DNA of 64,000 nt, taken from Terripilifer ovatus (GTDB taxonomy: Bacteria; Pseudomonadota; Alphaproteobacteria; Rhizobiales; Beijerinckiaceae). This document shows positions 36,570 through 44,552 of the stretch, in pieces. The notes under the pieces were generated by a model, which saw only the letters and a list, made by a program, of their open reading frames with translations, did not search any database and had not been told where the DNA came from. A program made the translations under genes and the position numbers. Each line of letters opens with the position of its first letter. The first letter of the stretch is position 1. The stretch is from the NCBI GenBank assembly GCA_029222685.1, contig JARHVB010000027.1, positions 1 to 64,000 of the forward strand, written 5' to 3'.

Positions 36570-37052
36570 TCATCTCTCGCGCGTCGCAGCCGTCAGAAGT
36601 GGCTGAGGCTCATTCTGCGACGCTCCGCCGGGCCGCAACGGGAGGGGCTCGGTGAAGACCGTCATACGCGTCCAGGCCGTGCCGCCGATGAAGATGGCGC
36701 CGATCCACGCGAACACCTCGCGCCAGAGTAGCGATGGCACGCCGATCTGCGATAGTCCAAGGACGGCATGATAGCCGGCAATTGCCGCCGGAATGGCGAA
36801 GGCGGCCGCGATGGCGGCGCGTAGAGGCAGCGGGCGAACGACTGCGAAGGCGATCTGCCCGACGCCGAGGGTGAGAGCGCCGACGACAATGCCGACAAGC
36901 AACGCGCCGATGACGCCGGCACCGCCATGAAACGCTGCCATCCCGGCCGTCAGTCCGACAAAGAACGGCAAGGCGTAGACAGCGAGCGTGAAGATCAGCC
37001 AGCAGAATAGGCCGATCCCGAATATGCTGAGGATGAGTCCGATGACAAGCAT
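36570..37052 (-). CDS. Predicted inner-membrane protein of unknown function
   Basis: A 160-residue protein that I do not recognise by family. It has four to five hydrophobic segments (LVIGLILSIFGIGLFCWLIFTLAVYALPFFVGLTAGM; GVIGALLVGIVVGALTLGVGQ; LRAAIAAAFAIPAAIAGYHAVL; VFAWIGAIFIGGTAW). The ATG at 37052 has a GGAGG ribosome site; the longer frame to 37106 is rejected. Similar small polytopic proteins sit in maintenance blocks of rhizobial ICEs and plasmids. Confidence 0.65.
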   Translation of the reverse strand: MLVIGLILSIFGIGLFCWLIFTLAVYALPFFVGLTAGMAAFHGGAGVIGALLVGIVVGALTLGVGQIAFAVVRPLPLRAAIAAAFAIPAAIAGYHAVLGLSQIGVPSLLWREVFAWIGAIFIGGTAWTRMTVFTEPLPLRPGGASQNEPQPLLTAATRER

Positions 37053-37298
37053 GGTGGTAGCCTCCGTGACAAAAGTTGTGACGGTCGCGCCTTCCACCAC
37101 CACCACGGCGCAATCAGAAATATAGCCAAAAGCCGACCGCGATGGGAGGGGAATCTATCCTCGTCGCGCCACGGCGACCGCGGAAGTCTCAGCGCCATGT
37201 GGAACCTGGGCCTATCGTGCTGGTGTCGTCGTTGGATGACAGGCGCAACATCGTGACGATGGGCCGACATACGGTGATGGAGTTTAGTTAGGCGGCGC

Positions 37299-38237
37299 TC
37301 ACGCGCCGCCCTCGCCGAATTTCCAGACCGGGATACCGAACTTCTTCGCCTTGTCGGCGAGGTTGCCCTGGATGCCGGTGCCGGGGAACACCATGACGCC
37401 GATCGGCAGCACCTCCAGCATCGCGTCATTGCGCTTGAACGGTGCGGCCTTCGCGTGCTTCGTCCAGTCCGGCTTGAACGCGACCTGCGGGACCTTGCGA
37501 TTGGTCGCCCATTTGGCTGCGATCAATTCGGCGCCTTTCGGCGAGCCGCCGTGGAGCAGCACCATGTCGGGATGCTTCGCGTGGACCTTGTCGAGCCGAT
37601 CCCAGATCAGCCGATGGTCGTTGAAATCGAGTCCGCCGGTGAAGGCGATCTTCGGTCCCGCCGGCAGCAACACCTCGGTCTCCGCGCGACGCTTGGCGGC
37701 GAGGAAATCGCGACTATCGATCATTGCCGAAGTTAGCGTGCGGTGGTTGACCAGTGATCCGGAGCGGGGACGCCAGGGGGAGCCGGTGTGGACCTCGAAG
37801 CGCTCGGCGGCCTGGTCACGGAAGAGCTCCAGGCTGTTGCGGCGTTCGATCAGCGTGATGCCCTCGGCGGTGAAACGCTCGAGTTCGACGGAGCGCACCT
37901 CCGAGCCGTTCTGCTCCCGCTGACTCCTCTGCTGCGCCTGCTCGTTGTCGTCGAGCTCGCGTTCGATGCGATCTGTGGCGCGATGGAACAGGTTGACTGT
38001 CGACCAGAGCAGATCCTCGAGGTCGGGTTCGAGGCGCGTCTCGCTCAGGGTCGAGACTAGGGCGTCGAAGATGTCGGAGACGGCGCCCGCGACGGTGTCA
38101 CCTTCCGGAAGCGGCCTCGGATCAGGCTCGTCGTGGAAAGGACGGTAGCCATAGAGCTGAAGCTCGTTGAGGACGTGATCGGTCGGGGATGAACTGTGCG
38201 GCGGTTCGAATTCGGTGTCGTCGTGGTCGGTCGTCAT
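37299..38237 (-). CDS. DUF2493 (SLOG-fold) protein
   Basis: A 312-residue protein with a C-terminal DUF2493/YspA-type Rossmann-like domain of the SLOG superfamily. The core is IAFTGGLDFNDHRLIWDRLDKVHAKHPDMVLLHGGSPKGAELIAAKWA, ending VMVFPGTGIQGNLADKAKKFGIPVW. SLOG domains are thought to bind nucleotides or nucleotide-derived signals, which in some defence systems trigger effectors. The N-terminal 170 residues are charged and helical. The ATG at 38237 follows AAGGA; the frame to 38345 lies in the leader. Confidence 0.87.
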   Translation of the reverse strand: MTTDHDDTEFEPPHSSSPTDHVLNELQLYGYRPFHDEPDPRPLPEGDTVAGAVSDIFDALVSTLSETRLEPDLEDLLWSTVNLFHRATDRIERELDDNEQAQQRSQREQNGSEVRSVELERFTAEGITLIERRNSLELFRDQAAERFEVHTGSPWRPRSGSLVNHRTLTSAMIDSRDFLAAKRRAETEVLLPAGPKIAFTGGLDFNDHRLIWDRLDKVHAKHPDMVLLHGGSPKGAELIAAKWATNRKVPQVAFKPDWTKHAKAAPFKRNDAMLEVLPIGVMVFPGTGIQGNLADKAKKFGIPVWKFGEGGA

Positions 38238-38270
38238 GGTGAGGTCCTTTGCCGGATCGACCGCGCCCAT

Positions 38271-38421
38271 CGCGGCCTTCGTGGCGATCACCAGACGGTG
38301 GGCGGAACGGACCAGAACCCGCAGCGCAGCGCAGGGCCGGAGCACTAGCGGAGGATGGCGAAGCCCGGCTATTTTGTTTCGCGCTGCAAAGGCCCGCAGG
38401 GCCGGCGGAAAATAGCCGGGC
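38271..38421 (-). promoter_or_regulatory. Structured leader upstream of DUF2493 (shared with DUF736)
   Basis: CGCGGCCTTCGTGGCGATC (38271-38289), GGGCCGGAGC (38334-38343) and AGCGGAGGATG (38347-38357) precede a perfect 13-base inverted repeat, GCCCGGCTATTTT (38363-38375)/AAAATAGCCGGGC (38409-38421). The order and spacing match the leader before DUF736. The remaining bases up to the toprim stop (38544) show nothing further. Confidence 0.55.
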
Positions 38422-38543
38422 GCAGCCGTTGCCGGGCCGGGCCGCTTGCCGTCCGATCGCCCTCTAGAAGGCCAAGGGCGCGACTCTGTCCGGCGTCTTG
38501 GGCCTCGCCTGACCGGCCATGAAGATGCTCGAACCGCCGACGC

Positions 38544-39593
38544 TTATCCCGTCTCGGCAGTCGCCCACAGCATGAAGCGGATGACGTCCTGCGGTGTGAG
38601 CTGGATGCGCAGGGCTGCCCGGAGTTCGTCGATGCCGACCGTGCGCAGATCCTCGTTGAAGTCGCCGAACCTGGGCGACCATGCAATCGTCTCGATGCCA
38701 GCCGCCTCTGCACGTTCGGTCAGAGTCGTCACCCCCGCGTCACCGGCCGCATCGTCGTCTCGCGCGATATAGAGACGGCGCAACGTCGGCGGGAGCAGCA
38801 TGGCGGCGAGGTGGTTGGCGGAAAGCGCGGCGGCCATCGGCAAGGTCGGCAGCAAGCACCGTAGCGACAGCATGGTCTCAATGCCTTCGCCGGCCGCGAG
38901 CACGTCGTTGGCGACACCGAAGCGGACTGCGTTGCCGAGAAGGTCGCCCATCGCGCGGCGCGGCGTGTCGATCGGCGCCTTGCCACGGCCTGACGGATCG
39001 AGCCAGGTCCGGTGTGCACCAGTCATCCGGGCGTCGAGATCAGTGACGCGGGCGATCATCGCGGGCCAAGTCTCGGTCGGCGCGTCCTCGTCCGGGCGAT
39101 AGTAGCAGCGCGGGTGAAAGCGCAGCGCGCCGTCTCCGTGCAAAGCCGTAATACCGCGATTGCGCAAATACGTTTCCACGAGAGTCCGCGTGATCGGCTG
39201 CGACATGGCGAACAGCCGCCGCGCGGCTTCCGGCGATCCCGTCTGCGCCGGCAGACGGGCGGTTCTCGGCGCTGGCTCCGGGTCCGAGCGGGGCAAGCTT
39301 AGGAAGCGTCGCGCCTCGTCGGCGACATCGTGGAAATCGAGAAGGCCACAGCTCTCACGGATGATGTCGAGCAGGTCGCCGTGTTCGCCGGTGGCGGCAT
39401 CGGTCCATTTGCCGGCTGGACCCTTGGGCGACTCTTTCAGGCGGACGAACATGGAACGGCCTCGCGTATTGCGCGCGTCGCCGACCAGCCAATAGCGGCC
39501 CTCGCGCCGGCCATTGGAGAGATAGTGGCGGCATACCGCTTCGGCCTCGCGCGCGAGACGGTGCGCCAGTTCGGAAGCGTCGCGTGGCATCAC
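38544..39593 (-). CDS. Toprim-domain protein (primase-like)
   Basis: A 349-residue protein. The N-terminal part (CRHYLSNGRREGRYWLVGDARNTRGRSMFVRL) resembles the zinc-free primase-like DUF7146 domain. The C-terminal half is a Toprim domain with AAGEGIETMLSL (catalytic Glu) and RLYIARDDDAAGDAG (Asp-x-Asp). Such proteins may prime DNA synthesis of the incoming strand or of the circular form. The start overlaps the stop of the giant helicase gene by four bases, so the two are coupled. Confidence 0.87.
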   Translation of the reverse strand: MMPRDASELAHRLAREAEAVCRHYLSNGRREGRYWLVGDARNTRGRSMFVRLKESPKGPAGKWTDAATGEHGDLLDIIRESCGLLDFHDVADEARRFLSLPRSDPEPAPRTARLPAQTGSPEAARRLFAMSQPITRTLVETYLRNRGITALHGDGALRFHPRCYYRPDEDAPTETWPAMIARVTDLDARMTGAHRTWLDPSGRGKAPIDTPRRAMGDLLGNAVRFGVANDVLAAGEGIETMLSLRCLLPTLPMAAALSANHLAAMLLPPTLRRLYIARDDDAAGDAGVTTLTERAEAAGIETIAWSPRFGDFNEDLRTVGIDELRAALRIQLTPQDVIRFMLWATAETG

Positions 39594-42500
39594 GCCGCCT
39601 CCCGCTCACCGATGCGCTCGACCGGATAATGCTCCAGCACTTTCCCGAGCACGCTGATGCCGCTCGCGTCGGTCGGCACGAACATGCGCAGCTTCCAGGA
39701 GATGATCTCGTGAAAGAGGCCGTAGGCCTTGAGCCGATCCCGCATCGTGTCGGTGAAGCCCGACAGCTCGATGCGGTTCGCGCCCATAACGCGCAAGCGA
39801 CGGAGCTGCAGGCCTTCGGCGAGATCGAGAACGGTGCGGCCATCCATCAGCGCCGCGAAGGCGCTCTCGGCGGTCAGCGCCGGTGCGTCCACCGCGAGCG
39901 CAGTTGCGACCCAAGCGGGCGAGACCTTGCGGCCGATGATGCGTTCGCCCGCATCGGTCTGAAGCCGATAGACGCGCGTCGATTCGTTCGGCAGGCGCTT
40001 CCAGATCGGCAGGAGCAAGCCGGCGACGATGTGGATCGTGCTGTCGGTGAATGCGGGCACCTCGGCGAGTTCGGCCTGCCAGGCGGCGGCGAAGCGCTCG
40101 CGATCGGCTTCGACCCAGTGGCTTTCCGTCATCATCTTTAAGGGAAGGCGATGATGCTCCATTGGCCGGATCAGCCGTACGCGCCGCTCGATCTCGCCGT
40201 CGTCGAGCATCAGACTCGGCGCCGGGATCTGCACGGCCGCACGGCCGGAGCGCTCGTTGATCAGCAGCGCGGCGCGCGGATCGGAAAGCCGATCCAGGGC
40301 ATGGTCCAGTGTCACAGGACGATTGCGCTCGCGCTGGATGATGGTCAGCAGGCGCGTCTCCGCGCCGGTGCCTAGACGGGTGTAGATCGCGCGCCGCTCG
40401 GTGACCGCGAAGCTTTCGGCGCGTAGCGTCTCCAGCCCGACATCGTAGGTCCCGGAGGCGACAGCGCCTTCGATGCGTGCGGTCAGCAATTGCTCGAACG
40501 CCGTGAACAGCACGTTCTGCAGATCGATGGTCAGGGCCAGCAGGCGATTGAGGAAGGTGGTGATCGGCGGCAACTCGTCCTTGATGCCGTTGGCGTCCAT
40601 CAGTTTCAGGCCGGTGGCGTCCTCGAAGGTCTGAAGCGAGCAGCCGTTCACCTTGCCCCTGACCAGAAGCATGTAGAGCTGCCGCAACGCGTCGCGCCCG
40701 TACTGGCTTTCGAGATTGTCCTCGGGCCGGAACAAGCCCTGGCCGCCAGTCTGGCGCTGGCCGCGCGTGATCGCGCCGAGCGTGTCGAGGCGGCGCGCGA
40801 TCGTGCTCAAGAAGCGCTTCTCCGCCTTCACGTCCGTGGCGATCGGGCGGAACAGCGGCGGCTGTGCCTGGTTGGTGCGGTTGGTGCGGCCGAGACCCTG
40901 GATCGCCGCATCGGCCTTCCAGCCGGGTTCGAGCAGATAGTGGACGCGCAGGCGCCGATTCCGCGCCGACAACTCGGCGTGGTAGCTGCGTCCCGTGCCG
41001 CCCGCTTCCGAGAAGATGAGGATGCGCTTGGCGTCATCCATGAAGGCCGCCGTCTCCGCGAGGTTGGCCGAGCCGGCACGGTTCTCGACGATCAGCCGAT
41101 CGCCCTTACGGACGACGCGGCGCGAGCGTCCGGTCACTTCGGCCACCACATCGGTGCCGAAGCGCTGGACGATCTGATCGAGGGCGCCGGGGACCGGCGG
41201 GAGCGAGGCGAGTTTCTCGATCAGGCGGTCGCGGCGGGTGAGGGCCTCGCGGCTCTCGACAGGCTGGCCGTCGCGATAGACAGGCCGGGAGGAGAGAGTG
41301 CCCTCGCTATCGGTGAACGGCTCGTAGAGCTGCACCGGGAAGGAATGGGCGAGATAGTCTAGAACGTACTCCCTCGGCGTGATGTCGACCTGGACGTCAT
41401 TCCAGTCCTCGGTCGGAATCTCCGCCAGCCTGCGTTCCATCAGCGCTTCGCCGGTCGAGACAATCTGGATGACGGCGGCGTGGCCGGCCTCGAGATCGCG
41501 CTCTATCGAGCGGATCAGCGAGGGCGTTTTCATGCTCGTCAGCAGGTGCCCGAGGAAGCGCTGCTTGGCGGATTCAAAGGCGGACCGCGCGGCGGACTTG
41601 GCCTGCGCATTCAGCGTGCCCGTCTCGCCGGTGATGTTGGCGGCTCGCATCGCAGCGTCGAGGTTGTTGTGAATGATCGAGAACGCGCCGGCATAGGCGT
41701 CGTAGATGCGGACCTGCTCCGGCGTGAGCCGGTGCTCGACCAGCTCGTACTCGACGCCTTCGTAGGAGAGCGAGCGAGCGGCATAGAGGCCGAGCGCCTT
41801 AAGGTCGCGCGCCAGCACCTCCATCGCCGCGACGCCGCCATCCTCGATCGCCTCGACGAATTCGGCCCGCGTAGCGAACGGGAAATCCTCGCCGCCCCAG
41901 AGGCCGAGACGCTGGGCATAGGCGAGGTTATGGACCGTTGTGGCGCCGGTCGCGGAAACGTAGACGACGCGGGCGTTCGGCAGAGCGTGCTGGAGCCGCA
42001 GCCCCGCGCGGCCCTGCTGCGAGGCAGCCTGGTCGCCGCGTTCGCCCTTGCCGCCGACCGCGTTCTGCATGGCGTGGCTCTCGTCGAAAATGATCACTCC
42101 GTCGAAGTCGGAGCCCAACCATTCGACGATCTGCCGGACGCGCGAAAGCTTCTCGCCGCGCTCATCGGTGCGCAGCGTGGCGTAGGTCGTAAATAGGACG
42201 CCTTCCGCCAGCCGGATCGGCGTGCCCTGACGAAAGCGGGAGAGTGGCGTGACGAGCAGCCGCTCCATGCCGAGCGCGGACCAGTCGCGCTGCGCGTCCT
42301 CGATCAGCTTGTCGGACTTGCTGATCCAGACGGCGCGGCGCCGGCCCTTGAGCCAGTTGTCGAGCAGGATACCGGCGACCTGGCGGCCCTTGCCGGCGCC
42401 GGTGCCGTCGCCGAGAAACCATCCCCGTCGAAAGCGGGCAGCGTTCTCGGCATCGTCGCGCGCGGCGGTAACGATATCGAAGGTCTCGTCGACTGACCAC

Positions 42501-43903
42501 GAGCCGGCGAGGAAGTCGGCATGGGCCTCGCCGGCATAAATGACGGATTCGAGCTGGGCGTCTGACAGCGAGCCTTCGGTGATGACGTTCGCCGGGAGGT
42601 GCGGCCGGTAGGATGGCTTCGGCGGCGCGACCGAAGCCATCGCCGCCGACTGGACCAGCTTGGTGGGATGCGCCTGAGAACCGGGAATACGGATCGACTG
42701 CAATCCGTATTCTTCATAAAGCGCATCCGTGAGGCGCACGCCCTCGGGCGGCGTCCAATCGATGGTCTCGTAAGCGAGCTCCACCGCGTCCGGTTCGGGA
42801 AGCGCCGGAACGGAGGATTGACGCGTTGCGCAGGCGCGCACCGTGCGCGGGATGGCCGGGCGCGCACGGGTGACGGCGATGAACGCTTCAATCGGCAAAC
42901 GCGGTGGAACGTACTCGATCACCCAGGCGAGCAAGGTGGCCGCATCCGGCGCGACACCCGGAGAGGCGGGGAATACGTGCGGATCGACGGCGGGCTGTTT
43001 GTCGATAACGAGCAGCCGCGTGTCGATGGTAGTGCCATGCTTCGCATAGACCGCACCGTCAATGGAGGCGGAGAACACGAGCCGGCCGCGCTCCTGCAAG
43101 CGAGCGAAGGCGTCGGTCCAGGCCGGATTGTCGGGAGCGAAGCTCGACCCGGTGATCGCGACGAGGCGCCCGCCCGCGCAAAGCCGCGCCAGGGCCGAGG
43201 TGATATGGCGGAGCGCTGCGTCCGCCATGCGCTGATCGACGTTGGCCATTGCCGAGAAAGGCGGGTTCATCAGAACCACGCTCGGCGCGATGGCGGCGTC
43301 GAGATGATCGTCGATCTGCGCCGAATCGAAGCGGGTGACGGCGATGTTCGGGAACAGGTGATCGAGCAATGCCGCGCGGGCATCGGCGAGCTCGTTCAGG
43401 ACCAGCGAACCGCCGGCCAGTTCGGCGAGGATGGCGAGCAGTCCGGTGCCGGCCGAAGGCTCGAGCACCCGATCGGCGGGCGTGATGGCGGCGGCGGCGC
43501 ACGCCGCGACCCCGAGCGGGATGGGCGTCGAGAATTGTTGGAGAGCCTGGCTCTCCTCGGAGCGGCGCGTGTGGGTGGGGAGGAGGCTCGCGATCTTCGC
43601 CAGCATCGGTAGCGCTGCGACCGGAGAGGCGGCTTTGCGGAAAAGCGCGTTGCCGTATTTGCGGAGGAACAGGACCGTAGCTGCCTCGCAGGCGTCATAA
43701 GCGGTCTTCCAATCCCAGGCGCCGGCCGCATCGGAGGCGCCGAAGGCGGACTCCATAGCGGCGCGCAGGATGCCGGCGTCGATGCGGCGTCCGCGTTCGA
43801 GATCGGGGAGAAGAAGCCGCGCGGCCTGGGCGATGGCGGCGGATGCAGGCGTGAGTGATGGCACAGCCGAGCGGGCGGCCGCGGAGTTGGAAGGATTCGT
43901 CAT
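39590..43903 (-). CDS. Giant methyltransferase/strawberry-notch helicase fusion
   Basis: A protein of about 1437 residues with two enzymatic parts. Residues 120-270 form a class I SAM-dependent DNA methyltransferase (VLEPSAGTGLLA; catalytic-type MNPPFS). Residues 480-1100 form a superfamily 2 helicase of the strawberry-notch type: Walker A GDGTGAGKGRQVAG, box II IIFDESHAMQ, and the C-terminal helicase half ending AAIQGLGRTNRTNQ. Homologues are found on rhizobial plasmids and ICEs and in jumbo phages. An antirestriction or DNA-protection role on transfer is often suggested; no activity is known to me. The ATG at 43903 lies 34 bases after a leader hairpin shared with the ParB and ArdC genes. 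Confidence 0.9.
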   Translation of the reverse strand: MTNPSNSAAARSAVPSLTPASAAIAQAARLLLPDLERGRRIDAGILRAAMESAFGASDAAGAWDWKTAYDACEAATVLFLRKYGNALFRKAASPVAALPMLAKIASLLPTHTRRSEESQALQQFSTPIPLGVAACAAAAITPADRVLEPSAGTGLLAILAELAGGSLVLNELADARAALLDHLFPNIAVTRFDSAQIDDHLDAAIAPSVVLMNPPFSAMANVDQRMADAALRHITSALARLCAGGRLVAITGSSFAPDNPAWTDAFARLQERGRLVFSASIDGAVYAKHGTTIDTRLLVIDKQPAVDPHVFPASPGVAPDAATLLAWVIEYVPPRLPIEAFIAVTRARPAIPRTVRACATRQSSVPALPEPDAVELAYETIDWTPPEGVRLTDALYEEYGLQSIRIPGSQAHPTKLVQSAAMASVAPPKPSYRPHLPANVITEGSLSDAQLESVIYAGEAHADFLAGSWSVDETFDIVTAARDDAENAARFRRGWFLGDGTGAGKGRQVAGILLDNWLKGRRRAVWISKSDKLIEDAQRDWSALGMERLLVTPLSRFRQGTPIRLAEGVLFTTYATLRTDERGEKLSRVRQIVEWLGSDFDGVIIFDESHAMQNAVGGKGERGDQAASQQGRAGLRLQHALPNARVVYVSATGATTVHNLAYAQRLGLWGGEDFPFATRAEFVEAIEDGGVAAMEVLARDLKALGLYAARSLSYEGVEYELVEHRLTPEQVRIYDAYAGAFSIIHNNLDAAMRAANITGETGTLNAQAKSAARSAFESAKQRFLGHLLTSMKTPSLIRSIERDLEAGHAAVIQIVSTGEALMERRLAEIPTEDWNDVQVDITPREYVLDYLAHSFPVQLYEPFTDSEGTLSSRPVYRDGQPVESREALTRRDRLIEKLASLPPVPGALDQIVQRFGTDVVAEVTGRSRRVVRKGDRLIVENRAGSANLAETAAFMDDAKRILIFSEAGGTGRSYHAELSARNRRLRVHYLLEPGWKADAAIQGLGRTNRTNQAQPPLFRPIATDVKAEKRFLSTIARRLDTLGAITRGQRQTGGQGLFRPEDNLESQYGRDALRQLYMLLVRGKVNGCSLQTFEDATGLKLMDANGIKDELPPITTFLNRLLALTIDLQNVLFTAFEQLLTARIEGAVASGTYDVGLETLRAESFAVTERRAIYTRLGTGAETRLLTIIQRERNRPVTLDHALDRLSDPRAALLINERSGRAAVQIPAPSLMLDDGEIERRVRLIRPMEHHRLPLKMMTESHWVEADRERFAAAWQAELAEVPAFTDSTIHIVAGLLLPIWKRLPNESTRVYRLQTDAGERIIGRKVSPAWVATALAVDAPALTAESAFAALMDGRTVLDLAEGLQLRRLRVMGANRIELSGFTDTMRDRLKAYGLFHEIISWKLRMFVPTDASGISVLGKVLEHYPVERIGEREAA

Positions 43904-43937
43904 GAAGAGGACCTCGGGAGAGCAGGAACGGGCCGAG

Positions 43938-43990
43938 CCGCAGGGCGCTCTCTCTCGACCCGACCGGCTCAAACCCGTCCCGGCAGGCCT
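43938..43990 (-). promoter_or_regulatory. Leader hairpin, copy 3 (before methyltransferase/helicase gene)
   Basis: On the minus strand GACGGG (43985-43990) pairs with CCCGTT (43938-43943), with one G-T pair. Inside, GAGCCG pairs with CGGCTC around the conserved GAGAGAGAG. It is a longer relative of the 40-base elements before the ParB and ArdC genes, sharing GACGGGTT, GAGAGAGAG and the closing GCCCGT. It ends 34 bases before the ATG. Confidence 0.5.
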
Positions 43991-44035
43991 CTCGCTCTCT
44001 TCACGCCGCCGCCCGCACGCGCCCGCATTGGATGC

Positions 44036-44461
44036 TCAGCGGCCACGTCGCTTGGCGCGCGATGTTGCGAGGGTGCGCGCCAGCCAGCCGTTAGTGTCGG
44101 TCCAGGCGATCGTCTCGCCGGTCTCCAGATCGAGCACATGGGCGCCGCCGCCGAAGGCGTTGACGCGCGGCCGCGAGCAGGAGTTCGCCCATTGGAAGCC
44201 CCAGCGGCCGGTAAGACCGAAAGTCTCGGCGCAGCGCTGAACGAAGAGGATCACCTGCTGGGGATCGCCGGTGACGTCGTCGCGAATCCAGAGTCTGGTC
44301 GCGCCGTGCTCCGGCTCGATCGACAGGAGGAAGCCGTCGGGCGGCACCTCCTCATGAGCGGCGTCCTCCATGAAGGCTTGATAGAGCTTGAGCGCGCGCG
44401 CTGCATTGTCGGGCGTGCCGACATCGAGCACGCACGAGAAGTGCGTGAAGAAATCAGCCAT
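44036..44461 (-). CDS. Conserved ICE protein of unknown function
   Basis: A 141-residue cytosolic protein without a recognised domain. Its start (MADFFTHFSCVLDVGTPDNAARALKLYQAF) and centre (GFLLSIEPEHGATRLWIRDDVTGDPQQVILFVQRCAETFGLTGRWGFQWANSCSRPRVNAFGGGAHVLDL) look like a compact alpha/beta protein. It lies between the ParB-like and helicase genes, an arrangement I recall from other alphaproteobacterial mobile elements. A GGAGACCATC sequence, the same as before the ParB-like gene, precedes the ATG. Confidence 0.6.
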   Translation of the reverse strand: MADFFTHFSCVLDVGTPDNAARALKLYQAFMEDAAHEEVPPDGFLLSIEPEHGATRLWIRDDVTGDPQQVILFVQRCAETFGLTGRWGFQWANSCSRPRVNAFGGGAHVLDLETGETIAWTDTNGWLARTLATSRAKRRGR

Positions 44462-44483
44462 GATGGTCTCCAGAAATGGAAGA

Positions 44484-44502
44484 GCCCGGCGCGTGGCCGG
44501 GC
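44484..44502 (-). other. Hairpin between the ParB-like gene and the 141-residue gene
   Basis: GCCCGGC and GCCGGGC form a perfect seven-base stem with a five-base loop. There is no T run, so it is either a weak terminator or a leader element for the gene starting at 44461. Confidence 0.35.
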
Positions 44503-44552
44503 GTGTCGGGGAATATTGAGCGGGGCGACTGACGCCGCCCCGCTCCTGGTCG

